Assembly: GCF_017813245.1 (NCBI RefSeq)
Contig: NZ_JAGIQL010000005.1
Coordinates: 1-64,000 of the forward strand
Reading direction: 5' to 3'
Length of the DNA: 64,000 nt
Origin: Streptomyces montanisoli
GTDB lineage: Bacteria > Actinomycetota > Actinomycetes > Streptomycetales > Streptomycetaceae
Shown here: positions 16,557-24,491 of the stretch, piece by piece
How the letters are laid out: every line of letters starts with the position of its first letter
Numbering within the stretch: position 1 is the stretch's first letter
Notes under the pieces: model-generated
The model's database searches: none
What the model was told of the DNA's origin: nothing
The model's input: the letters and a program-made list of their open reading frames with translations, nothing else
Program-made: the position numbers and the translations under genes

Positions 16557-17612
16557 ATGAAGGCGTCTGACGTGCTGATCAGCGGACTGGGTTCCTTTCT
16601 GCCCGAACGGGTTCCCATCGGCTGGGCCGTCGAGCGGGATCTGATCGACCGGACTGCCGCCGAGGAGTACGGAATCACGAGCGTGACGGTCGCCGGTGAG
16701 ACGCCCGCGCCTGAGCTGGCGGTGCGGGCCTGCCGGCAGGCCCTGGAAAGAGCCGGCCGGCAGGGCGAGTCGCTGAGCTTATTGCTGTATGTGAGCGTGT
16801 GGTACCAAGGGCCGCACGGCTGGTGCCCCCAGTACTACGTCCAGCGCCACACCGGCGCGTCCCGGGCCACGGCCGCGGAGGTCAGGCAGGGGTGCATGGG
16901 CATGTTCTCCGCGCTGGAACTCGCGGCGAGCCACCTCATGGCCGCACCGGACCACGAGGCGGCGCTGATCACATCAGGGGACAACTTCACCTCACCGCTG
17001 CTGGAGCGATGGCGTTTCAGCCCGCACTTCGTGATGGGCGACGCCGGTTCCGCCGTCGTCCTGAGCCGTCGTGAGGGATTCGCCCGGCTGAAATCCATCA
17101 ACGCGGTCACGCTGCCCGAGTACGAGACCATGCACCGCGGCCCCGAGCCTCTCTATCCGCCCGGCGCGACCTTGCCGGGAAAGCTCGATTTCGGCAATTC
17201 CAAGGACCGATGGCTCGGCGGACCGCACCGCGACCCGCTAGGCCCGCTCAAACTCGTGGCCGCGCAGGACGAACTCGTCGAGCGAACCCTCGACGAGGCC
17301 GGAATTACGATGGACGACATTTCTCGCGTAGCCTATGCCAACGGGTCGCGAGAACGGGTCGAGGACCGTGCCATGGTGCCGCTCGGTCTGCCGATGTCCT
17401 ACTCGACATGGGAACAAGGGCGCACAGTCGGCCATATCGGAGCCAGTGACCAGGTAGTGGCCCTCGAACAGCTCCTTGAATCCGGTTCGCTGCAACGGGG
17501 CGACCATTTCCTGATGCTCGGAGTGGGACCCGGGCTGAACATCGCGTGCGCCGTGATCGAGATTCTTGAGAATCCGCACTGGTCCGCCGCCTCCCTGGCC
17601 ACCGCTTCCTGA
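16557..17612 (+). CDS. KAS III-like acyltransferase/ketosynthase (first of two)
   Basis: A 351-residue thiolase-fold protein of the ketoacyl-ACP synthase III family, the first gene of the pyrrole-PKS operon. The nucleophile C113 lies in RQGCMGMFSALELA. The usual KAS III HxxN segment reads YANGSRE, while a His (H293) appears in GHIGASDQ where KAS III normally has GNTSA. This is the pattern of divergent KAS III acyltransferases (CerJ/CloN2-like) rather than of FabH. Likely role: transferring an acyl group, perhaps the (halo)pyrrolyl unit, between carrier proteins or to an acceptor. Codon 75 is TTA (16779-16781), a bldA-type control point. ATG 16557 is preferred over TTG 16545. It shows lower GC than the following genes. 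Confidence 0.85.
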   Translation: MKASDVLISGLGSFLPERVPIGWAVERDLIDRTAAEEYGITSVTVAGETPAPELAVRACRQALERAGRQGESLSLLLYVSVWYQGPHGWCPQYYVQRHTGASRATAAEVRQGCMGMFSALELAASHLMAAPDHEAALITSGDNFTSPLLERWRFSPHFVMGDAGSAVVLSRREGFARLKSINAVTLPEYETMHRGPEPLYPPGATLPGKLDFGNSKDRWLGGPHRDPLGPLKLVAAQDELVERTLDEAGITMDDISRVAYANGSRERVEDRAMVPLGLPMSYSTWEQGRTVGHIGASDQVVALEQLLESGSLQRGDHFLMLGVGPGLNIACAVIEILENPHWSAASLATAS

Positions 17613-17622
17613 AGGGCGTCCC

Positions 17623-18753
17623 GTGGACTTCCGCCGAAGTGACGAACAAGAGGCACGCCACGCATGGATGAAGGACGCCGCGGGGGCCCTGACCGAGGCG
17701 GCCTCTCCCGGCGGATCCCGCACGCCTGACTGGCCGGCGCTGGCCGCGACCGGGCTGCTCGGCGCGGCAGTCCCGCAGGAGTACGGGGGCGGCGGGCTCG
17801 GGGCGCTCGACACGGCGCTGCTCTACGAGGCCGCGGGCGAGGGATGCGCGGACACCGGGCTGCTGTTCGCCGCGGCTGCGCACCTCTTCGCCTGCGTCCG
17901 GCCCCTGGTGGAGTTCGGGTCGGAGCGGATCAGGAAGGCGCTGCTGCCCGCCCTGTGCTCGGGCGAACTGGTCGCCGGGAACGCCATGACCGAGCCGGAC
18001 GCGGGATCGGACGTGTCCCACCTGGCCACCCGTGCCACCAAGGTCGAGGGGGGTTACCTCCTCGACGGGGTCAAGAGCTTCGTCAGCAACGGGCCCGTCG
18101 CGGGCCTCTACGTCACGTACGCGACGACGGACCCCGGCGGGGCGTACTTCAGCACCACCGCCTTCGCGGTCGACCGGAACTCTCCGGGTCTCGTCGTCGG
18201 CCCACCGATGGAGAAGACGGGACTGACGTCCTGCCAGGCCGGCCGTATCGCGTTCACGCGCTGCTTCGTGCCCGACGACCGCGTCGTCGGCAGTCCGGGC
18301 CAGGGGCGGCTGGTGTTCGAGACGTCGATGGAGTGGGAGCGGTCCTGCCTGTTCGCGATCTACCTCGGCCAGCAGGAACGCCTCATCGGGCAGTGCGTTC
18401 AGCACGCCCGCGAGCGAAGCCAGTTCGGGAAGCGGCTCGCCGACCACCAGGCCGTCGCGGACCGGCTCGCGGGCATGCGGCTGCGCCTGGAGAGCGGTCG
18501 GCTGCTGCTCCACCGTGCCTGCGCCGAGATCGACGACGGCGAGGACGCCTCCCTGTGGGCCGCACTGGCGAAACTCGCCGTGTCCGAAGCCGCCGTCGCC
18601 ACGGCACTCGATGCCGCACGGATCTTCGGGGGCCGCGGCCATCTGACGGAGTACGGGATCGAGCAGCAGGTGCGCGACGCCCTCCCCGCCACGACCTTCT
18701 CCGGTACCTCGGACATCCAGCGCCGGCTCATAGCCAGGGAGATGGGACTGTGA
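17623..18753 (+). CDS. Prolyl-carrier-protein dehydrogenase (acyl-CoA dehydrogenase family)
   Basis: A 376-residue flavoprotein of the acyl-CoA dehydrogenase fold. Expected reaction: oxidation of L-prolyl-S-PCP to pyrrolyl-2-carboxyl-S-PCP, as done by PltE, RedW and CloN3. Visible motifs are NAMTEPDAGSDVSHLATRA, RSQFGKRLADHQAV and ARIFGGRGHLTEYGIEQQVRDA. The Glu of the usual YEGTSQIQ motif is Ser here (FSGTSDIQ). A Glu in SMEWERS (E239) aligns by eye with the alternative base position of isovaleryl-CoA dehydrogenase. GTG start at 17623 follows GAAGGG, 10 bp after the upstream stop; the stop overlaps the ligase GTG. Assignment rests on pairing with the prolyl-AMP ligase and carrier protein. 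Confidence 0.85.
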   Translation: MDFRRSDEQEARHAWMKDAAGALTEAASPGGSRTPDWPALAATGLLGAAVPQEYGGGGLGALDTALLYEAAGEGCADTGLLFAAAAHLFACVRPLVEFGSERIRKALLPALCSGELVAGNAMTEPDAGSDVSHLATRATKVEGGYLLDGVKSFVSNGPVAGLYVTYATTDPGGAYFSTTAFAVDRNSPGLVVGPPMEKTGLTSCQAGRIAFTRCFVPDDRVVGSPGQGRLVFETSMEWERSCLFAIYLGQQERLIGQCVQHARERSQFGKRLADHQAVADRLAGMRLRLESGRLLLHRACAEIDDGEDASLWAALAKLAVSEAAVATALDAARIFGGRGHLTEYGIEQQVRDALPATTFSGTSDIQRRLIAREMGL

Positions 18754-20183
18754 GCCTCTACGCTCTCGTGGTCGACGCGGCGGCCAGGACACCGGACGCA
18801 CTCGCGGTCTCCGACCTCTCGACGAGCCTCAGCTACGGCGAACTCGACGCCCGTGCCGACCGCTTCGCGGCCGCACTGCGCGCCCGCGGGGTACGGCCCG
18901 GCGACCGCGTCGTGGTGTGGACGGGCAAGACGGCCGAAGCGGTGGCGGTCGCGCAGGCGGTGTTACGGATCGGCGCGATCCACGTCCCCGTCCCCCGGGG
19001 CAACCCGCCGGAACGCGTCGCCCGGATCGTCGCGGACGCCCGCGCCGCGCTGGTCGTCACCGACCACGACGGCCAGGTCCCCGGGGCCCCTTCGCTCTCC
19101 TGCGCGGCCCTCGCCCATGCCGCCGCGCCAGGCACCCGCGTCGCACACGCCACGGTCGGGGCGGCCGATCCCGCCTACATCCTGTACACATCGGGTTCCA
19201 CCGGTACGCCCAAGGGCGTCTGCCTCAGCCACGGCAACGCGCTCGCGTTCGTCGACTGGGCCTGCCGCGAGCTGCGCCTCACGGCGGGCGACCGGCTCGC
19301 GAACCACGCCTCGTTCGGCTTCGACCTGTCGGTCTTCGATCTCTACGGCGCCTTCAGGGCCGGCGCCTCGGTGCACCTCGTCGGCGAGATGCTCGCCCAG
19401 GCCGCCGAGCCACTCGTCGACTTCGTCCTGGAGCGCCGCATCACCGTCTGGTACTCCGTGCCGTCCGCGCTGGTGCTCATGACCGAGTACGGCGACCTCC
19501 GGGCGCGGGGTCCGGGTGCGCTCCGCGCGTGCGTCTGCGCGGGTGAGCCGTTCCCGCTGAACCGGCTCAGGGACCTGCGCCGAGGCTGGCCCGGCGTGCG
19601 GATGCTCAACTGGTACGGCCCGACGGAGACGAACGTCTGCACGTCGTACGAGGTCACGGCCGCCGACCTCGACCGCACCACCGCTGTCCCCATCGGATCG
19701 CCCGCCGCGGGGAACGTGGTGACCGTGGACGGCGGCGAGATCGTGGTCAGCGGCCCGACCGTGATGCTCGGCTACTGGGGCGGCGAGCCGCGGACCGGCC
19801 CCTACCGCACCGGTGACCTCGGCCGGTACGGCACCGGCGGCCTGCTGGAGTACCGGGGCCGCGTCGACACCATGGTGAAGCTCCGCGGCTACCGGGTCGA
19901 GCCGGCCGAGGTCGAGCAGGTGCTCGTCGCGCACGACACGGTGCGCGACGCGGTGGTCCTCGGCGTCGGCACCGGCGGGCGGTCATGCCTGCACGCCTTC
20001 GTGGTGCCCGAGGCGGGAACCACGCCGGAGTTCGCCGCCCTGCGACGGCACTGCGCGAGCTTCCTGCCCGCATACATGAACATCGACGCCCTGCACGCGG
20101 TGGGCAAATTCCCGCGCACCCGAAACGGCAAGGTCGATCTGGCCGCGCTGAGCGGCCTCGCAACCACGGGAGCCGACGCGTGA
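18750..20183 (+). CDS. Prolyl-AMP ligase (stand-alone adenylation enzyme)
   Basis: A 477-residue ANL-superfamily enzyme that should activate L-proline and load it on the carrier protein (PltF/RedM/CloN4 type). Core motifs: YILYTSGSTGTPKGV (A3), NWYGPTETNVCTSYEV (A5), YRTGDLGRY (A7), GRVDTMVKLRGYRVEPAEVE (A8) and the C-terminal Lys in RTRNGKVDL. Read by eye, the specificity positions give D-L-F-Y-V-A-W-V-C, close to the D-L-(F/L)-Y-L-A-L-V-C I recall for proline-to-pyrrole ligases. ETNVC after GPT is also typical of that group. The GTG overlaps the upstream stop. Codon 72 is TTA (18963-18965), the second such codon in the operon. Confidence 0.87.
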   Translation: MSLYALVVDAAARTPDALAVSDLSTSLSYGELDARADRFAAALRARGVRPGDRVVVWTGKTAEAVAVAQAVLRIGAIHVPVPRGNPPERVARIVADARAALVVTDHDGQVPGAPSLSCAALAHAAAPGTRVAHATVGAADPAYILYTSGSTGTPKGVCLSHGNALAFVDWACRELRLTAGDRLANHASFGFDLSVFDLYGAFRAGASVHLVGEMLAQAAEPLVDFVLERRITVWYSVPSALVLMTEYGDLRARGPGALRACVCAGEPFPLNRLRDLRRGWPGVRMLNWYGPTETNVCTSYEVTAADLDRTTAVPIGSPAAGNVVTVDGGEIVVSGPTVMLGYWGGEPRTGPYRTGDLGRYGTGGLLEYRGRVDTMVKLRGYRVEPAEVEQVLVAHDTVRDAVVLGVGTGGRSCLHAFVVPEAGTTPEFAALRRHCASFLPAYMNIDALHAVGKFPRTRNGKVDLAALSGLATTGADA

Positions 20184-20962
20184 CGCACACGGCCTGGGAC
20201 GCGTTCTGGTCCGCACTGCCCGCAGAACCCGGTGCGGCGCTGTGGGACTCCTCGCCCGAACTGACCGCGGCACGGCACCTCCCGCTGTTCCGGGACCGCG
20301 CCGATCCGCTCCTGCCGCTTGTCGACCTCGGGTGCGGCAACGGCCGTCAGACGCAATGGCTGGCGGACCACTTCCCCCGCGTCGTAGGGCTCGACATCGC
20401 CGAGTCCGCGGTGGCACTGGCGGCGCGGACGCATCCGGCACCCAACGTCGCCTACCGCCGCGCCGACCTCCTCGATCACGGGACGGCGGCGGCCCTCCAC
20501 ACGGAACTCGGCGACGTCAACGTCTACATGCGGGGCGTGCTGCACCAACTCGACCAGGACGACCGCGTCAGGCTGCTGGACTCGATCGCCGTGCTGCTCG
20601 GCGCCTCGGGACTGCTGTTCGCGCAGGAACTGACCGAGCACACCGGCTGGTACGTCTCCGAACTGCTCGCCACCGGCGCGGCCCTGCCCAAGACGGCGGG
20701 CCTCGCGGCCCACTTCGGCTTCGGCGCCCGGCTCGCCCCCGCCTGCGAGGGACAGCTGAGGCTGCTCTTCGAGAAGCGCGGATTCGAGGTCGTCGCCGAC
20801 GGGGACATCGCCCTGCACACGACGGAGAACAGCGCCGACGGGCGCCCGCTGCAACTGCCGACGAGCTACCTCGTGGCGCGGTCCGCGGCCGATGCCCGGA
20901 ACACGGCTGCCCGGACCACGGGTGCCCGGAACACGGCGCCCGGGACACCGCCCCACGCCTGA
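20180..20962 (+). CDS. SAM-dependent methyltransferase
   Basis: A 260-residue class I methyltransferase; the GTG at 20180 overlaps the ligase stop. The SAM-binding motif is VDLGCGNGRQTQWLADHF (about residue 49), followed by acidic GLDIAESAV and RADLLDHG. The central part (YMRGVLHQLDQDDRVRLLDSIAVLLG) fits small-molecule methyltransferases. Substrate unknown: the pyrrole nitrogen, a ring carbon or an oxygen of the polyketide are possibilities. The last 25 residues are an imperfect five-residue repeat (ARNTA/ARTTG/ARNTA) encoded by 15-bp DNA repeats at 20894-20938, probably a disordered tail gained by slippage. Confidence 0.85.
   Translation: MTHTAWDAFWSALPAEPGAALWDSSPELTAARHLPLFRDRADPLLPLVDLGCGNGRQTQWLADHFPRVVGLDIAESAVALAARTHPAPNVAYRRADLLDHGTAAALHTELGDVNVYMRGVLHQLDQDDRVRLLDSIAVLLGASGLLFAQELTEHTGWYVSELLATGAALPKTAGLAAHFGFGARLAPACEGQLRLLFEKRGFEVVADGDIALHTTENSADGRPLQLPTSYLVARSAADARNTAARTTGARNTAPGTPPHA
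20894..20938. repeat. 15-bp repeats in methyltransferase 3' end
   Basis: Three consecutive units (20894, 20909, 20924) of GCCCGGAACACGGCT-like sequence, with a partial fourth. They are in frame and encode ARNTA-type pentapeptides. Confidence 0.75.
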
Positions 20963-20996
20963 CCCGACGCAACGCCTCGACACCAAGGAGACCTCC

Positions 20997-21275
20997 ATGG
21001 CGGACGTAGATCGCGCGACCCTGCACGACCGGCTTCTCGGGTACGTGCGGGACGACCTCAAGGCGGGCACGGAGGCCGAACCGCTCACCGTGGACAGCCC
21101 GTTGCTCGACATGGGCGTGCTGGACTCGGTGCGCACCGCGCGGCTGCTGGCCCACATCCGCTCCGAGTACGGCGTCCGGGTCCCGCCCGGGCAGATGACC
21201 GGTGAGCACTTCCGCTCGGTCGCGGCGATCGCCGACCTGGTCCTGACGCTCCGCTCCCAGGCCGCTTCTCTCTGA
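20997..21275 (+). CDS. Stand-alone peptidyl carrier protein
   Basis: A 92-residue phosphopantetheine-binding carrier protein (PltL/RedO/CloN5 role). The attachment Ser is in LLDMGVLDSVRTARLL (about residue 43). ATG 20997 follows AAGGAG; the gap from the methyltransferase is 34 bp. It is the expected carrier on which proline is loaded, oxidised to pyrrole and halogenated, and from which one KAS III-like enzyme may take the acyl group. The stop at 21273-21275 is part of an 18-bp direct repeat that runs into the halogenase start. Confidence 0.92.
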   Translation: MADVDRATLHDRLLGYVRDDLKAGTEAEPLTVDSPLLDMGVLDSVRTARLLAHIRSEYGVRVPPGQMTGEHFRSVAAIADLVLTLRSQAASL

Positions 21276-21308
21276 CGGGACAGTGATGACTGACGGGACA
21301 GTGATGAA
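21273..21308. repeat. 18-bp tandem duplication at the halogenase start
   Basis: TGACGGGACAGTGATGAC (21273-21290) is followed directly by TGACGGGACAGTGATGAA (21291-21308). The unit contains the carrier-protein stop, a GGGA ribosome-site core and a GTG-ATG. The ribosome site and start codon of the halogenase are therefore duplicated in frame, six codons apart. Confidence 0.9.
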
Positions 21309-22665
21309 CCACGACTACGACTACGACTACGACATCGGGATCATCGGCGGCGGCCCTGCGGGCTCCACCGCCGCGTCCTACCTGGCCAGAGCCGGGCTCT
21401 CGGTCGCCGTGTTCGAGGGCGAGGTCTTCCCCCGGGAGCACGTGGGCGAGTCGCTGGTCCCGGCGACCACGCCGGTGCTGCTGGAGATCGGCGCCATGGA
21501 CAAGATCGAGGCTGCCGGGTTCCCGCGCAAGTACGGGGCCGCGTGGACCTCGGCCCACGGGGACGATGTCGACCCGCTCGGCTTCCAGATCCACGACCAC
21601 GGCCTCGGCTCGGCCGATGTCCTGTTCAACGAACGCGATCAGCTCGGCGTCGACCGCGACTACACCTTCCACGTCGACCGCGGCCGGTTCGACCTGATCC
21701 TGCTCAAGCACGCGGAGAGCCTCGGCGCCAAGGTGTTCTCCGGGGTACGGGTGCGCGGTGTGGACTTCACCGACCCCGACCGCCCCGTGATACGCGCCGG
21801 TCTCGGCCGCACGCCCGCGGACGTGGCGGTGCGCATGGTGGTCGATGCCAGCGGGCGCGGCACCCTCCTCGGGCGGCAGCTCAAGGTCAAGGTCCCCGAC
21901 CCCGTCTTCAACCAGTACGCCGTGCACGGCTGGTTCGAGGGCCTCGATCGCAAGGCGCTGGCCGACGACGAGAGCCAGGCGGGCTACATCTTCATCCACT
22001 TCCTGCCGATCAGCGACACGTGGGTGTGGCAGATCCCGATCACCGACACCATCACCTCCGTCGGGGTCGTCACCCAGAAGTCGCGGTTCAAGGAGAGCAA
22101 GGACGACCTCGAAGGGTTCTTCTGGGAATCGGTGGGCAGCAGACCGCTGCTGCGCGACTCGCTCAAGAACTCCGTGCAGGTGCGGCGGTTCAAGGCCGAG
22201 GGCGACTACAGCTACGGCATGCGCCGGGTGAGCGGCGACGCGATGGTCATGATCGGTGACGCCGCCCGGTTCGTCGACCCGATCTTCTCCAGCGGCGTCA
22301 GCGTCGCCATGAACAGCGCGAGGCTCGCGTGCGCCGACATCATCGCCGCCGCGGAGGCCGGTAACTTCCGTGCCGGCCGTTTCGAGAGGTACGTGAGCAA
22401 GCTACGGCGCGGCGTGTCCACCTGGTACGAGTTCATCTCCATCTACTACCGGCTGAACATCCTGTTCACCGCCTTCGTCCAGGATCCGCGCTACCGTATC
22501 GACGTCCTGAAACTGCTCCAGGGGGACGTCTACGACGACGAGGAGCCGGCCGCGCTGACCGCGATGCGCGAGTTCGTCGCCGCCGTCGAGGGGGACCCCG
22601 GGCACCTGTGGCACCCGCTGCTCGGAAAGCTGAAGGTCCCTCCCGAGCCCAAGGCCCTGTTTTGA
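21286..22665 (+). CDS. FAD-dependent halogenase (pyrrolyl-carrier-protein type)
   Basis: A 459-residue flavin-dependent halogenase resembling PltA and related pyrrole halogenases. The FAD motif is GIIGGGPAGSTAASYLARAG. A candidate catalytic Lys is in AGFPRKYGA. The W-x-W-x-I-P signature is WVWQIPI. GDAARFVDPIFSSGVSVAMNSA matches the flavin/chloride-site region of carrier-protein-dependent halogenases. Likely reaction: mono- or dichlorination (or bromination) of pyrrolyl-S-PCP, needing an FADH2-supplying reductase from elsewhere. The start is ambiguous: ATG 21286 and ATG 21304 have identical duplicated ribosome sites. An odd Asp-Tyr run (HDYDYDYD) follows the second start. Confidence 0.92.
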   Translation: MTDGTVMNHDYDYDYDIGIIGGGPAGSTAASYLARAGLSVAVFEGEVFPREHVGESLVPATTPVLLEIGAMDKIEAAGFPRKYGAAWTSAHGDDVDPLGFQIHDHGLGSADVLFNERDQLGVDRDYTFHVDRGRFDLILLKHAESLGAKVFSGVRVRGVDFTDPDRPVIRAGLGRTPADVAVRMVVDASGRGTLLGRQLKVKVPDPVFNQYAVHGWFEGLDRKALADDESQAGYIFIHFLPISDTWVWQIPITDTITSVGVVTQKSRFKESKDDLEGFFWESVGSRPLLRDSLKNSVQVRRFKAEGDYSYGMRRVSGDAMVMIGDAARFVDPIFSSGVSVAMNSARLACADIIAAAEAGNFRAGRFERYVSKLRRGVSTWYEFISIYYRLNILFTAFVQDPRYRIDVLKLLQGDVYDDEEPAALTAMREFVAAVEGDPGHLWHPLLGKLKVPPEPKALF

Positions 22666-23408
22666 CCGCGCCCTGGGCCGTCCTGTTCGACCTGGACGGC
22701 ACACTCGTCGACACGGAACCGCTTTTGCACGACGCGCTGTCGGCGGTCCTCGGCGCCGCGGGCGTCCCGGCATCCGCACTGCACGTGGACGAGCTGCGCG
22801 GGCGCGGTGTCGCCGAGAACCTGTCCCGGCTGAGCGCGCTCGTCCGCCCGTCGATGGCGGCGGACGAGCTGTACGCCCGCGTCAGCGCCCGCCTGCTCGA
22901 CCGGCTGCGCGCCGGGGTCGCCCCGCTGCCCGGAGCCGTCGGCCTGCTCGGGACGCTGCGCCGGGCGGGCGTTCCGCGCGCGCTGGTCTCGTCGTCGTAC
23001 CGGGCGATGGTGGACGCCGTCCTGCCGTCGCTCGGCCCGGCCGGGTTCGCCGTGACGCTGGCGGGCGACGAGGTGCGGCGGCCGAAGCCCGACCCCGACC
23101 CGTACCGCACCGCGGCCGCGGCGATCGGCTTCGAGCCGGGGCGCTGCGTGGTGATCGAGGACTCGGCCGCCGGGATCCGCTCGGCCCTCGCGGCGGGGTG
23201 CCTGACGGTCTCGGTCACCCCGACGCGGGAGCCGGTGGCGTTGGCCGTGCCCGATCTGACCGGGCTGACAGTGGACCGGCTCGCGGGCCTGGTGCGCAGG
23301 ACACCAGGACGCGGCCCCCGAAAGGCAGGAGACATCGTGGACAGTCCCCGTCCGCCGCGCGCCGAGCGGGACGTGGCCGTGGCGGAGCGTCCCCGGGGGC
23401 GTGCATGA
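22662..23408 (+). CDS. HAD-superfamily hydrolase
   Basis: A 248-residue HAD phosphatase of the beta-phosphoglucomutase / phosphoglycolate phosphatase type. Nucleophile motif FDLDGTLVDTEPL (about residue 9), motif II ALVSSSYRAM, Lys in RRPKPDPDPY and acidic motif VIEDSAAGIRSA. A TTG start at 22662 overlaps the halogenase stop (TTGA); the ATG at 22608 lies inside the halogenase. The C-terminal 30 residues are Arg/Pro-rich and extend past the fold. Its role in the pathway is unclear: it might dephosphorylate an intermediate or a side product. It is translationally coupled on both sides, arguing for a real pathway role. Confidence 0.85.
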   Translation: MTAPWAVLFDLDGTLVDTEPLLHDALSAVLGAAGVPASALHVDELRGRGVAENLSRLSALVRPSMAADELYARVSARLLDRLRAGVAPLPGAVGLLGTLRRAGVPRALVSSSYRAMVDAVLPSLGPAGFAVTLAGDEVRRPKPDPDPYRTAAAAIGFEPGRCVVIEDSAAGIRSALAAGCLTVSVTPTREPVALAVPDLTGLTVDRLAGLVRRTPGRGPRKAGDIVDSPRPPRAERDVAVAERPRGRA

Positions 23409-24448
23409 AGCCGGCCAACGTGTTCCTGTCCGGTCTCGGCTGCTGGCTGCCGCCCGCCTACCCCGCGTCCGAGGCCGTCGCCTCGGGCCTGTACGACCCC
23501 GCGGCCTTCGCCGAGAGCGCGCTGCGCGGCGTCCTCGTGGCCGGCCCCGAGGCGCCGCCCGACATGGCCGTCCGTGCAGCGCGCACCGCGCTCGGCCGTT
23601 CCCCGGGCGGCGCCGACGCCATCGGCGCGGTCCTGCACGCGGCGACCTTCCACCAAGGGCCCGAGATGTGGTCGCCGACCGCGTACATCATGCGGGAGCT
23701 GGGCATCAAAGGGGCCGGCGGCACCGAGATCCGCAACGGCTGCAACGGCATGCTCACCGGCATCGAGCTGGCGTCGGCGATGCTCGCCCTCCAGCCGGAC
23801 AGCCGGCCGGACATCCTCCTGACCACGGCGGACAACTTCGACGCGCCCACCTTCAACCGGTGGGAGAACGGGCCCATGGGCGTGATCGCCGCGGACGCGG
23901 CCAGTTCCGTGGTACTCAGCCGGTCCTCCGGCTTCGCCCGTGTCGACGCGGTCGTCACCCGGGTCTACGCGGAGTTCGAGGCGATGGCGCGGGGCGACGA
24001 GCCGCTGTTCCCGCCGACCGCGTCCTCGGGCCGGCGCATCGACCCGGTGGGCCGCGCGCAGCAGTTCGGCGAGCGGGTGCGGCAGGCCGGCGGCGTACCG
24101 ATCGCCGAGGGCATCGCCACGGCCTGCGCGGAGACGGTGTCCGCCGCCGTGGCCGAGGCCGGGATCGACGCCGCGGATCTGCGCTGGGTCCTCGTACCCA
24201 ATGGCGACGAGCAGACCACCCGCAGCTGCGCCATGGAACCGCTCGGCCTGGACGTCTCCCGGTCGATGTGGGAGTTCGGCTGCGGAATCGGGCACGCCTC
24301 GGCCAGCGACCAGATCATCGCTCTCGACCATCTGCTGCGCACCGGGCAGCTCGTGGCGGGCGATCACGTCCTGTTGTTCGGCGGAGCCCCCGGCTGGTCG
24401 GCCGCCGCCGTCGTCCTGACCCTCACCGAAACCCCCGCCTGGGCCTGA
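23405..24448 (+). CDS. KAS III-like acyltransferase/ketosynthase (second of two)
   Basis: A 347-residue paralogue of the enzyme at 16557. Nucleophile C113 in IRNGCNGMLTGIELA. The HxxN position reads VPNGDEQ, and a His (H297) lies in GHASASDQIIALDHLL. Both KAS III-like proteins therefore share Cys plus a relocated His and lack the FabH His-Asn arrangement. ATG 23405 overlaps the HAD stop. It is placed directly before the PKS, so it may prime the PKS with the pyrrolyl unit or release its product onto an acceptor such as an alcohol or sugar. Which of the two does what cannot be told from sequence. Confidence 0.85.
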   Translation: MKPANVFLSGLGCWLPPAYPASEAVASGLYDPAAFAESALRGVLVAGPEAPPDMAVRAARTALGRSPGGADAIGAVLHAATFHQGPEMWSPTAYIMRELGIKGAGGTEIRNGCNGMLTGIELASAMLALQPDSRPDILLTTADNFDAPTFNRWENGPMGVIAADAASSVVLSRSSGFARVDAVVTRVYAEFEAMARGDEPLFPPTASSGRRIDPVGRAQQFGERVRQAGGVPIAEGIATACAETVSAAVAEAGIDAADLRWVLVPNGDEQTTRSCAMEPLGLDVSRSMWEFGCGIGHASASDQIIALDHLLRTGQLVAGDHVLLFGGAPGWSAAAVVLTLTETPAWA

Positions 24449-24491
24449 CCACGGCCCGGCCGACAGACGGTCCCCGACCCCAGGAGCCCCC

